Of a DNA stretch of 24,454 nucleotides, positions 8,036-15,883 are shown piece after piece. Position 1 is the stretch's first letter; every line of letters starts with the position of its first letter. Where the stretch lies: the NCBI GenBank assembly GCA_000383735.1, contig KB912124.1:1-24454 (forward strand). The letters run 5' to 3'. Under the pieces are notes generated by a model, which searched no databases, was not told where the DNA came from, and was given only the letters and a program-made list of their open reading frames with translations. This DNA is from Verrucomicrobia bacterium SCGC AAA164-M04 (GTDB lineage: Bacteria; Verrucomicrobiota; Verrucomicrobiae; Verrucomicrobiales; Akkermansiaceae). The position numbers and the translations under genes are program-made.

Positions 8036-9330
8036 TGAATTCCTCAGACTCTTATCGGATTCCAGGCCTTGAGCTGATTGACCATGCTTTTGAAGCTCCT
8101 CTTGATTATCGCGATCCTAGAGGAAGGCAGATCGATCTCTTTGTTCGCGAAGTTCGTGATCTCGATCCAAAGAGCTCGGAGAAACCTTTCCTTATTTTTC
8201 TGCAAGGCGGTCCAGGGTTTCGGGCTCCTATTCCGATTCAGAAGACCGGTTGGTTGAAGCGTGCTCTTACCGAGTATCGTGTGCTGATGTATGATACGCG
8301 GGGAAATGGTCTGAGCACGCCGGTGGATCACCAGACCTTGGGTCTAGAAGGTGATGCCGCTGCACAGGCGGAATATCTGACACACTTCCGGCAGGATAAC
8401 ATTGTAAGGGATGCCGAGCTGATCCGCTCTCACATGAGTCCGGGAATACCTTGGTCAACAATTGGCCAAAGCTTCGGAGGGTGGTGCACAATGACCTATC
8501 TGAGTCTTCATCCGGAAGGCTTGAAGGAGTGCTTCATCTTTGGTGGAGTCCCCGGGCTTGAGCGGACGGCGCGGGAGATTTACGAAGGAACCTTTCCTTT
8601 TGTGGAAGAGAGGAACCGGAAGTATTTTGAAAAGTTTCCAATGGATAAGGCACGGCTAACGAAGTTGGCGAGGCATCTTGAGGAGAACAAGATCTTCTTT
8701 CCAAACGGCGATCGAATCACACCGCGCATGGTGCAGACTCTCGGGATGAAATTTGGGTTTTCTTACACGGCGGAGGAGATTCACTTCCTGCTCGAAGGAG
8801 CCTTTGTGAAGGCGGGTGATCAGGAGATCGTCAGCCAGGCATTCAAAGTGGGCTTGCAAGCGACGGTGCCATTCGACACCAATCCGATCTTCGCGATTTT
8901 GCACGAGGCAATTTATGCGCAGGGAGCTGCAAGCAGCTGGGCATGCGATGCGGTGCAGAAGGAAAAGTATCCTCACTTTGACGATTACGATGAATTTCTG
9001 TTTTATGGTGAGATGATTTTCCCGTGGATGTTCGATGAGATTTCGGAACTGCGGGGTATGAAAGAGGCTGCAAATATTTTGGCTGAAAAGTCAGATTGGC
9101 CTCTGCTTTATGATTTAGAAGTTTTGAGCCGGAATACCGTTCCGGTGGCTTGTGCGGTGTATGCAGATGATATGTTTGTGAATGTGAGATTTTCGCGTGA
9201 GACCGTGGATTCCGTCCCGAATATGAAGGCCTTTTACACCAGCGAGTATGAACACTGTGGGCTCAGGGTGGGTGGAGAGCACTTGTTCTCGCGCCTCATT
9301 GATTTAGGGAGAGGGGAGGTGGAACGATGA
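8035..9330 (+). CDS. S33-family alpha/beta hydrolase, proline iminopeptidase-like
   Basis: I place the start at ATG 8035, which overlaps the preceding sulfatase stop by one base (TAATG); an in-frame start at 7978 would overlap far more. The 431-residue product has the S33 aminopeptidase layout. These are an oxyanion-hole GGPG at 58-61, YDTRGNGLS at 86-94 (usual form DQRGxGxS), the nucleophile elbow GQSFGG with Ser at about 146, a cap domain, a probable Asp in YADD at 378/379, and a C-terminal His at about 407 in EYEHCGLR. There is no signal peptide, so it probably acts in the cytoplasm. Its family releases N-terminal proline or other residues from peptides, though some members act on esters or amides. 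It is sandwiched between two secreted sulfatases in one operon, an unexpected partner. Confidence 0.9.
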   Translation: MNSSDSYRIPGLELIDHAFEAPLDYRDPRGRQIDLFVREVRDLDPKSSEKPFLIFLQGGPGFRAPIPIQKTGWLKRALTEYRVLMYDTRGNGLSTPVDHQTLGLEGDAAAQAEYLTHFRQDNIVRDAELIRSHMSPGIPWSTIGQSFGGWCTMTYLSLHPEGLKECFIFGGVPGLERTAREIYEGTFPFVEERNRKYFEKFPMDKARLTKLARHLEENKIFFPNGDRITPRMVQTLGMKFGFSYTAEEIHFLLEGAFVKAGDQEIVSQAFKVGLQATVPFDTNPIFAILHEAIYAQGAASSWACDAVQKEKYPHFDDYDEFLFYGEMIFPWMFDEISELRGMKEAANILAEKSDWPLLYDLEVLSRNTVPVACAVYADDMFVNVRFSRETVDSVPNMKAFYTSEYEHCGLRVGGEHLFSRLIDLGRGEVER

Positions 9331-10898
9331 TTCGATCTCTGGCCTTTGCGGCAATTGCATTGATAGGACCGGCTTCGGCGAAGCTGCCAAACATCGTCAT
9401 CATCTATGCCGATGATCTGGGATTTGGGGACTTGTCTTGTTATAATCCAAAGGCGGCTTACGAGACACCGCGTCTGGACAAGATGGCGGCGGAGGGGATT
9501 CGGTTTACGGATGCGCACAGCCCCTCGACGATTTGCTCGCCATCGCGATATGGCTTGTTTTCGGGACAGCAGATCTATCGCTCCACGGGACGAGGGGGCG
9601 GAGCCTTTGAGGGGCCGGGGGGGCCGAGCTATCTCAAGCCAGGAACCTTGACGCTGGGCGGGATGCTCCAGGAAAAAGGGTATCGGACGGGGGTTTTTGG
9701 CAAATGGCATGTTGGGCTGAGCTGGTTGGACAACGAAGGGAAACGCTTGGGAGGAGGTTTTAAGAACTCGCTTCTGATCGACTATGAAAAGAGCACCCCT
9801 TTGATTGATGGCCCGAATGAACGGGGATTTGATGAATCGTTTGTGACGCCGAACTGCCCGACGACCGATCCACTCTATTGTTATATTGAAAATGGAATGG
9901 TGCCGGTTCCGGCGAATAAGCGATACAATCCCCAAAACACGCCAAACCCCGGCGGGAAGTGGCGTTGGGATAATGATGCCGGTTGGGTGGCTCCGGGGTA
10001 CGAGTTCGTGAATGCGGATCTTCTTTTCTATGAGAAGACAAAAAACTTTATCATGAAGCATCGTAAAGAGACTCCAGAGAAGCCGTTCTTTACAGTTTTT
10101 TCCACTCAGATTGCCCATGCCCCAGTTTTACCTGCGGAGGAATTCAGGGGAGCAACCAAGGGTGGTCCGCGAGGTGATTTTGTTTTTGAATTAGATGCGC
10201 TGACCGGCCGGGTTCTGGACCTCCTCAAAGAACTGAAAATTGATGATGAAACGCTCGTGTTGTTCAATGCCGACAATGGGGCAGAGACAGTTCATGTTGA
10301 CTGGATGAGGCAGGATCATGACCACGACGCCTCCGGAGGCTGGCGGGGTATGAAGCGCGATGGTTGGGAAGGGGGGCACCGGGTTCCTTTTATCGCTCGA
10401 TGGCCGGGTCGTATTCCGAAAGGACAGGTTTCAAAGCAGATGACCAGTACTACTGATATTATGGCGACGATTGCTTCGCTAGTTGGCTATGAACTTCCTG
10501 ATGATGCCGCGACCGATAGTTTTGATATGCTGTCAGTGATGATCGGAAGACAGGGTGAGAAAAATCCAGTGAGGCCCCATCTCCTCACACAGAGTTTTCG
10601 GGGGGAGTTTCAGATTCGAAAGGAAAGCTGGAAGTATCTCGATCACAAAGGGTCGGGAGGGAATGGATACGAAAAGGGAAACTTAAAGAAGTACTCACTG
10701 AAGGAAAAGGAACCCGAGGCCCCAGGGCAGCTCTACAACCTGACAACAGATCCCGGCGAAACCACCAATCTTTATTTCAAGGAGGAAACAATACGACTGG
10801 AAATGCAGAAGCTTCTTAAAAGGCTCAAGGAGAGCGGTCGTAGCGCTCCATTAGGAAGAGAGCCGATAGGGATGGCGGGAATTCCCAAGGTGAAATGA
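9327..10898 (+). CDS. secreted Cys-type sulfatase 2 (family S1)
   Basis: Second sulfate ester hydrolase of the operon. Its ATG overlaps the preceding TGA by 4 bp (ATGA). The 523-residue product has a signal peptide ending ASA at about residue 18. It shows YADDLGFGD (Asp 29/30), ICSPSRYGLFSG with the formylglycine cysteine at about 70, GKWHVG (Lys 126, His 128), QIAHAP (His 264), NADNGAE (Asp 316, Asn 317), and a GWEGGHRVPFIARWPG segment preceded by Lys 343. It differs strongly from sulfatase 1 outside the core motifs and carries insertions, including a Trp/Asn/Gly-rich stretch around 195-225. The two probably belong to different subfamilies and cleave different sulfate positions. The stop lies 1 bp from the convergent FG-GAP gene. 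Confidence 0.96.
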   Translation: MIRSLAFAAIALIGPASAKLPNIVIIYADDLGFGDLSCYNPKAAYETPRLDKMAAEGIRFTDAHSPSTICSPSRYGLFSGQQIYRSTGRGGGAFEGPGGPSYLKPGTLTLGGMLQEKGYRTGVFGKWHVGLSWLDNEGKRLGGGFKNSLLIDYEKSTPLIDGPNERGFDESFVTPNCPTTDPLYCYIENGMVPVPANKRYNPQNTPNPGGKWRWDNDAGWVAPGYEFVNADLLFYEKTKNFIMKHRKETPEKPFFTVFSTQIAHAPVLPAEEFRGATKGGPRGDFVFELDALTGRVLDLLKELKIDDETLVLFNADNGAETVHVDWMRQDHDHDASGGWRGMKRDGWEGGHRVPFIARWPGRIPKGQVSKQMTSTTDIMATIASLVGYELPDDAATDSFDMLSVMIGRQGEKNPVRPHLLTQSFRGEFQIRKESWKYLDHKGSGGNGYEKGNLKKYSLKEKEPEAPGQLYNLTTDPGETTNLYFKEETIRLEMQKLLKRLKESGRSAPLGREPIGMAGIPKVK

Positions 10899-10899
10899 T

Positions 10900-12084
10900 C
10901 TATTGGCCGAAAGGGTTTTCGTACCAAAAGACGCCGAGTTGGTCCCGTTCTTCGCAGCAGAGAATATCGAGATCCCCATCGCCATCGACGTCGGAGGGGA
11001 CGATGCGATCATACTTGATGCCCGCCTTTCCGGCGATTTCGTGGCTTTGCCAGACTGGGTCAAAGGGAGTGTCTTTATAAGAAAGCCATCTGGTTCCTGA
11101 TAAGGGTGCCTTGGCGCTTTCGCAGCTGAAGACGAGATCGTTTTGGCCATCGTGATTCACGTCGAAACTCACCGCGCTTTTGCCTCCACCGACTCCATCT
11201 GGAAGTGGGATGACATGTTCCTCCCACTCAGATTCGGTGAAACGAAACCAAATGATGGAGGTTGTATCAATTGCGATGACATCGAGACGTCCGTCCTTAT
11301 CGAGGTCGCCTTGTGAGATAAATTTGATTTCGCGATCGTTTCCGCCAATCTCATGACGCTTCCATTGGGAAGGCTCAATCGCAGCTTCGGGTCCAGGATA
11401 CTCCAACCAAAAAATACCGCGTTTTGGACCACGTCGGTCACTGATGAGGATGTCCTTGTGACCATCCTTGTTCATGTCGATAGAGATGAGGGACATGATC
11501 CAACCGGCATCTTGAAGTTTGTGGTATTTCCAATCGGAAACTTGTCGTGCATCTTTTGGGATCTCAAGCCAGCCGACGCTACCGTTTTCACCTTTTGAGC
11601 TGACAATGAGGTCGATGCCATTCTTTCCGTCGATTGACCTAGGGAGAGCATACATCCAAGATTGTTTTCCGGCGGTGACAGGAATGGCTTCGGTTTTCCA
11701 TTTTGATGAATCGAGAATGGCATCAGAGGATTTCGGAGCCCAGTGAACGAACATGCTTTTGGTTCCCCCTTCGCAGGAACTCACTACGTCGATGTTCCCG
11801 TCGCCATCGAAATCTGCAAATACCGCGTCTTCGGCCGATTGGACTCTGCCCACTGTAACGGCGGGCCATTCTTGTTTCGTTTTGGTGTATCCGGGGTGGA
11901 GATAGGCACGAACGATTCCGCCTTCTTCCCAACCGGTGGCGATGTCCATGAGGTTGTCCCTGTTAATGTCAGCGAGCCGGATACCATCCGCTCCCTCTGA
12001 GCTGCTATCAATGGTGTGACGCACCCACGGCTCCGATCCGTGGCCAGCCAACTGGAGAGACACAAGGAGGAATGCCGTTTTCAT
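10900..12084 (-). CDS. secreted FG-GAP/VCBS-repeat beta-propeller protein
   Basis: The 394-residue product has a short N-terminal export signal (MKTAFLLVSLQLAGHG). Repeated blades each contain a calcium-binding D-x-D-x-D-G-like loop: ADINRDNLMD (about 38-47), ADFDGDGNIDVV, IDMNKDGHKDIL, GDLDKDGRLDVI, DVNHDGQNDLVF, and DVDGDGDLDILCCEE near the C-terminus. This is the FG-GAP/VCBS (PF13517-type) architecture common in exported proteins of Verrucomicrobiota and Planctomycetes. Such proteins bind calcium and often surfaces or glycans; no catalytic motif is visible and the ligand is unknown. The ATG at 12084 lacks a Shine-Dalgarno sequence. It follows the broken WD40 gene on the same strand, but that adjacency depends on the doubtful junction at 12134/12135. 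Confidence 0.9.
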   Translation of the reverse strand: MKTAFLLVSLQLAGHGSEPWVRHTIDSSSEGADGIRLADINRDNLMDIATGWEEGGIVRAYLHPGYTKTKQEWPAVTVGRVQSAEDAVFADFDGDGNIDVVSSCEGGTKSMFVHWAPKSSDAILDSSKWKTEAIPVTAGKQSWMYALPRSIDGKNGIDLIVSSKGENGSVGWLEIPKDARQVSDWKYHKLQDAGWIMSLISIDMNKDGHKDILISDRRGPKRGIFWLEYPGPEAAIEPSQWKRHEIGGNDREIKFISQGDLDKDGRLDVIAIDTTSIIWFRFTESEWEEHVIPLPDGVGGGKSAVSFDVNHDGQNDLVFSCESAKAPLSGTRWLSYKDTPFDPVWQSHEIAGKAGIKYDRIVPSDVDGDGDLDILCCEERDQLGVFWYENPFGQ

Positions 12085-12126
12085 GGGAGCAGAATTTAGT
12101 TTTGGAGGAGGAGCGGCTTGGACTCT

Positions 12127-12478
12127 TCAACCCAGCGAAAAAGAGAGCTGCTGGCATCCATGATTATTATCAATAGTTTGCAGAATCTTGATTCCCTCTG
12201 ATTCATGGTCAACGGCCCCAACCAAAAGACGAGACGCCCCTTTAGCTCCTAATTTCCCTACCCAAAATTCGCCAAGTGGATCAGTCGCCAGCACACCCAA
12301 ATCATCATCCAAAGACGCGACTTTCTTAAAAGCATTTCTGGAGAGACTTCCACGAATGGTATCCCGAACTCCAACGAGACGATACTCTACCTCCGGGTCT
12401 TCGGTCTCTATTGCTTCAGCAATAGGAATTACGGCCTTTCCAAATCCTGCAAGTTTTTCCATCGCTTCCTGCCTCTTG
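12127..12478 (-). pseudogene. out-of-frame, truncated tail of the WD40 gene
   Basis: Just below the T7 run (minus strand) the WD40/HEAT-like reading continues in another frame. It starts KRQEAMEKLAGFGKAVIPIA, runs through VEYRLVGVRDTIRG and a closing WD40 half-blade (DDDLGVLATDPLGEFWVG), and ends in QQLSFSLG and TGA at 12127-12129. The first segment resembles the short helical (HEAT/PBS-like) motif found inside some planctomycete and verrucomicrobial WD40 proteins. The ending is unnatural: at 12134 the sequence leaves the homology shared with 1-95, where the other copy continues with 23 further codons. It could be a decayed gene end or the product of a wrong join. Confidence 0.8.
12135..12229 (-). 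repeat. 95-nt inverted repeat, right copy
   Basis: Exact reverse complement of 1-95. On the minus strand it encodes the same protein segment as the left copy, running from LLVGAVDHESEGIKILQTID to the QQLSFS stretch. The junction with unrelated sequence is at 12134/12135, which coincides with the end of normal WD40 coding and with the change of strand composition. Confidence 0.97.
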
Positions 12479-14164
12479 AAAAAAACGATCATCAGCAAGC
12501 TGCTTGATCAATTTTAAGACCTCCGCGTTGTCGATCATCTCTTCTACTTGAATCTCTGGGAGAATACGGGCTAACACGTCTTTGCTGTTTGTCGAAATCA
12601 CGAGAGAACGTCCATTATCCAAATAGGCAATTCCCCTAGGTCGATCCTTTCCAAGCTTAAATTCTGCCAACTCTTCTCCCGCCGTCACGGACCATGATCT
12701 GATCGAGCGGTCCCTTGAAAGGGTCATCAAAAGCTCTCCGTCATTTGATAAGGCAAAAGCTACGACATCATCAGTGTGCCCATCAAAATCCCGAAGCCTC
12801 TTTCCGCCTTCAATTGCCCAGAGAGTTACGCGATTCGCCCCCCCTCCTGCCACCAGGCGTTTTTCACCGGGTAGAAAAGCCAAACCATTCACCCTCCCCT
12901 TTTCAGAGATTGAACTAAGTAATTCAAACTCCCTCGTATCGAGCACCTTGATCTGGCCACGCTCAAAACCTATCGCAATGAAATCACCACTGCTTGATAG
13001 CGCTATCGAAGTTACTGTTTGGTTCTCCGCAAACTTCCGATTAGCCTCAGGGTTTTCACGATCCAAAACCTGCCAAGAGGAACCATTTGCAAGATAAACC
13101 CGCGAACCGGCTGGACCTACTGTCAGATGATCATAACCTTCACTATCAGGAAAACCCATTTCAGGTTTAATCCGCTCCCCAGTCTCAACGTTGTGGACAT
13201 GCAAAATAGAGTCACCTCCTGAAATAATAAATTGACTGTCGTTGGAGAAGGTTATCGGGGTGTGAGATTTTTGAACGGTTTTAATCTTTTTAACTACCTT
13301 CCCCGTTTTAGGATGGAAAAGGTAGAGGTTGCCATCACGCGAAGTCGAAGCAATGAGAGAACCATCTGGAGCCCAAGCTACAACTTCACCTTCCTTACCC
13401 AGCTTCGTCTTCCAAATCTCCTTGAGAGTGGCTGAATCGAAGACCCGCACATAACCACCATCGCATACCATTCCGAAACGCTTTTCATCAGGAGCAGCAG
13501 CCAAAGTGAACACGTCCCCATAGGCTGGTTTATCAGTGATGGTCTTGAGACACTCACCTGTCGCGATATTCCATTGTTTGATACTCTTATCTTCCGATCC
13601 TGTAATGAGTGTTTTACCACCATTCACTACAATCGCAGTGTAGACGTCCTTAGTGTGACCAGAGAACGTTCTTAGTTTCTTTCCCGTAGCGGTTTCCCAC
13701 AACACTGCCGTGTTCTTGCCATCCGTTCCAATGAAGCTCTTTCCATCAGGAAGAAGGGCCAAGCGGAAGGCCGTCCCAGAGTGAACATACTTCTGCAAGA
13801 CCTTTCCCGTTGCTACTTCAAAACGAAAAACATCATTTGAGCTGCTAGCCGCTAAAAACTCCTTACCCTTTTCCAGGAATCGAATTCCCCACATATCTCT
13901 GCAGCCCGGAACCGTATATCGACGCACCAACTTACCCGATTTAATCTCCCAGAGACGTACGCATTGATCACGGGAAGAGCTCAAAACGTGGATCCCATTG
14001 GGATGACAAACAACTTCTGAAACCGAACCGGCATGCTGGAACGAAGCAACTCCGGATGTCTCTAGCTCTTTCAAAATGACCGCATCTAGCCAAGACCAAT
14101 TAAGGACTGAAATGCAAAGACAGGCAAATAATCTCACATGGTCTAGATATCTTGAAAAACTCAT
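12416..14164 (-). CDS. exported WD40-repeat protein, frameshifted near its 3' end
   Basis: The main frame encodes about ten WD40-like half-blades, for example SSSRDQCVRLWEIKSGK, GTDGKNTAVLWETATGK, TGSEDKSIKQWNIATGE, TSRDGNLYLFHPKTGK and TLSRDRSIRSW. Residues just after the start (YLDHVRLFACLCISVLNWSW) could be a signal peptide or anchor. I prefer ATG 14164 over the in-frame TTG at 14203 for that reason. At 12479-12485 a run of seven T (minus strand) shifts the frame, so the last 20 or so residues (QEAGSDGKTCRIWKGRNSYC) are not WD40-like. Removing one T restores KRQEAMEKL and leads into the 12127-12478 tail. Joined to 96-166 with one T removed, the frame would be exactly 700 codons. Likely an extracytoplasmic scaffold; partner unknown. 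Confidence 0.85.
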   Translation of the reverse strand: MSFSRYLDHVRLFACLCISVLNWSWLDAVILKELETSGVASFQHAGSVSEVVCHPNGIHVLSSSRDQCVRLWEIKSGKLVRRYTVPGCRDMWGIRFLEKGKEFLAASSSNDVFRFEVATGKVLQKYVHSGTAFRLALLPDGKSFIGTDGKNTAVLWETATGKKLRTFSGHTKDVYTAIVVNGGKTLITGSEDKSIKQWNIATGECLKTITDKPAYGDVFTLAAAPDEKRFGMVCDGGYVRVFDSATLKEIWKTKLGKEGEVVAWAPDGSLIASTSRDGNLYLFHPKTGKVVKKIKTVQKSHTPITFSNDSQFIISGGDSILHVHNVETGERIKPEMGFPDSEGYDHLTVGPAGSRVYLANGSSWQVLDRENPEANRKFAENQTVTSIALSSSGDFIAIGFERGQIKVLDTREFELLSSISEKGRVNGLAFLPGEKRLVAGGGANRVTLWAIEGGKRLRDFDGHTDDVVAFALSNDGELLMTLSRDRSIRSWSVTAGEELAEFKLGKDRPRGIAYLDNGRSLVISTNSKDVLARILPEIQVEEMIDNAEVLKLIKQLADDRFFQEAGSDGKTCRIWKGRNSYC

Positions 14165-14239
14165 TTGGACCAGCACTGATTCCCAATTTGACCACCCTGC
14201 CAAACTTGCTTCTGAGCTAAATTCCGTTACTCTACCGAC

Positions 14240-15883
14240 ATGAGAAAACTAGTTTCCCTTTTCTTTCTTTTAATTTCTCCCTTTGCCTCAGCAAAAGCTC
14301 CCGCAGATGAATACTTTAAGGTCGAAACCGTCGCTGGAAGTTTTATCGACGCCATGGAAATGGCAGTCACTCCGGAAGGCCAGGTATTCGTCACTGAGCG
14401 CACTGGGGCGGTGAAACTGGTTGATCCAGAGAATGGCAAAGTTAAGGTGATTGCAACCATTCCAGTCGAGGTAAGAAAAAAGGAATTCGCGAGAGAGTGC
14501 GGACTCCTAGGAATAGCCCTTGATCCGAATTACGAGAAGAATAAGTGGGTTTATCTCTACTACTCAGTCCAAGGGAAACCCGTCCATCATCTTGCTAGAT
14601 TCACTTTTGAAGGGGGCCAACTTGGCAGCGAAAAGACCCTACTAGAAGTTCCACACGATCGTGAAAATTCAACATGCCACGAAGGGGGATCTCTCGCGTT
14701 TGGACCCGACGGTTGCCTATATCTTTCCACTGGAGACAACACCTGCCCATTTCAATCAAATGGCTCCGCTCCCATCGACGAGGGTGAAAACCGCAAGTGG
14801 TATGATGCCCAACGCACTTCCGCCAACACCAATGACCTTCGCGGGAAAATCCTTCGTATTCGACCCACCAAAAATGGCGACTACACCATTCCAAAAGGCA
14901 ACCTTTTTCCAAAAGGCACTGCTAAGACTCGTCCAGAGATCTATGTTATGGGATGTCGTAACCCCTATCGAATTTCAATCGACCAAAAAACCAACTATCT
15001 TTACTGGGGAAAGGTGGGACCTGACGCCGGTAGCGATTCAAGCCGAGGACCGCGCGGCTATGATGAAATCAATCAAGCCCGTAAAGCCGGAAATTTTGGT
15101 TGGCCCTATTTCAGCGCCAACAACAAACCCTACACTGACTATGACTTCGCAGAAAAAAAGACAGGGAAAAAATTTAATTTTAAAAAACCAATCAACACCT
15201 CAGTCAACAACACCGGACTAACCGAACTCCCTCCAGCCCAACCGGCCTTTTGGCACTACCCCAGAGCATCTGCTTGTGCTGGACCAGTATTTCACTCCGA
15301 TCTCTTCCCTAAGGATCAGGGAGGGCTCCCGGCACAACTAGACGGCTGCCTGATTGCCTACGACTGGACCACAACTCGGATTCGTTTAATCAAGCTTGAT
15401 GACAAAGGAAATATCGAGTGGAACGAACCATGGCTCGGAAAATATCGATTTATTCACCCCGGCGACATGGCCTTGGGCCCCAAAGGTGAGCTCTTCATTC
15501 TTGAATACGGATCAGCCTGGTATGACGGCAAGGACGGTAAACTCAAACGAGTGACATACTCCAAAACACCGCAAGCCATCGCAGTTTCACCATCCGACCC
15601 CCGAATGAAGGGCCTTCCAAAGGATCACCCTGGCACCAAGCTCATTGCCGAGACCACCTGTCTTGCCTGCCATAACACCACTCAAAAATCGATCGGACCT
15701 ACCTACCGCGACGTCGCAGGGAAATATGCAAAAGATCCGAATTCTATCGAGATGTTAGCCAACAAGGTAATTAAAGGAGGAGTTGGTGTTTGGGGTGAGC
15801 AACCCATGCCTCCCCATCCCCAACACAATATTGAAGAGACCCGGCAAATGGTTGAAGCCATTCTGAAAGTCCGAAAAAAGTGA
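14240..15883 (+). CDS. PQQ-dependent sugar dehydrogenase with C-terminal cytochrome c domain
   Basis: Exported quinoprotein that should oxidise an aldose or similar alcohol and pass electrons to its own haem. The 547-residue product begins with a signal peptide ending FASA at about 18. The soluble glucose/sorbosone dehydrogenase propeller (PF07995-like) follows: VTERTGAVKLVDP, GLLGIALDPNYEKNKWVYLY, CHEGGSLAFGPDGCLYLSTG, DLRGKILRIRP, GCRNPYRISID and GNFGWPYF. The C-terminal part (about 470-547) carries CLACH at 474-478 as the haem c site and a plausible axial Met at about 523 in GEQPMPPHPQ. Fusion to cytochrome c is common in Verrucomicrobiota and Planctomycetes. Substrate is not predictable. 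It diverges from the WD40 gene across 75 bp, and its stop overlaps the rluA start. Confidence 0.93.
   Translation: MRKLVSLFFLLISPFASAKAPADEYFKVETVAGSFIDAMEMAVTPEGQVFVTERTGAVKLVDPENGKVKVIATIPVEVRKKEFARECGLLGIALDPNYEKNKWVYLYYSVQGKPVHHLARFTFEGGQLGSEKTLLEVPHDRENSTCHEGGSLAFGPDGCLYLSTGDNTCPFQSNGSAPIDEGENRKWYDAQRTSANTNDLRGKILRIRPTKNGDYTIPKGNLFPKGTAKTRPEIYVMGCRNPYRISIDQKTNYLYWGKVGPDAGSDSSRGPRGYDEINQARKAGNFGWPYFSANNKPYTDYDFAEKKTGKKFNFKKPINTSVNNTGLTELPPAQPAFWHYPRASACAGPVFHSDLFPKDQGGLPAQLDGCLIAYDWTTTRIRLIKLDDKGNIEWNEPWLGKYRFIHPGDMALGPKGELFILEYGSAWYDGKDGKLKRVTYSKTPQAIAVSPSDPRMKGLPKDHPGTKLIAETTCLACHNTTQKSIGPTYRDVAGKYAKDPNSIEMLANKVIKGGVGVWGEQPMPPHPQHNIEETRQMVEAILKVRKK

Noticed and set aside
9234..10118. 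A 294-codon open frame on the minus strand inside sulfatase 2.
   Set aside because: The plus-strand sulfatase has all catalytic motifs. The antisense frame is Arg/Pro-rich, resembles no family, and fits a shadow of codon bias in the real gene.
1..12229. A composite transposon or phase-variation cassette bounded by the 95-base inverted repeats.
   Set aside because: No transposase, integrase or invertase is inside or beside it, the repeats are coding sequence, and the interior holds housekeeping genes such as ppc and prfB.
12000..12250. A chromosomal replication terminus as the cause of the skew flip.
   Set aside because: No dif-like site was recognised, and the flip coincides with a 95-base inverted repeat and a broken gene end, which an inversion or misjoin explains more simply. 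Not formally excluded.
12127..12498. The 123-codon frame as an independent small gene beginning at MLMIVFF.
   Set aside because: Its first residues come from the wrong side of the T7 run, and the rest is clearly the continuation of the WD40 protein.
14165..14239. Divergent promoters between the WD40 gene and the PQQ dehydrogenase.
   Set aside because: A TTGACC is present, but no -10 element lies at an acceptable distance, so I did not annotate a promoter.
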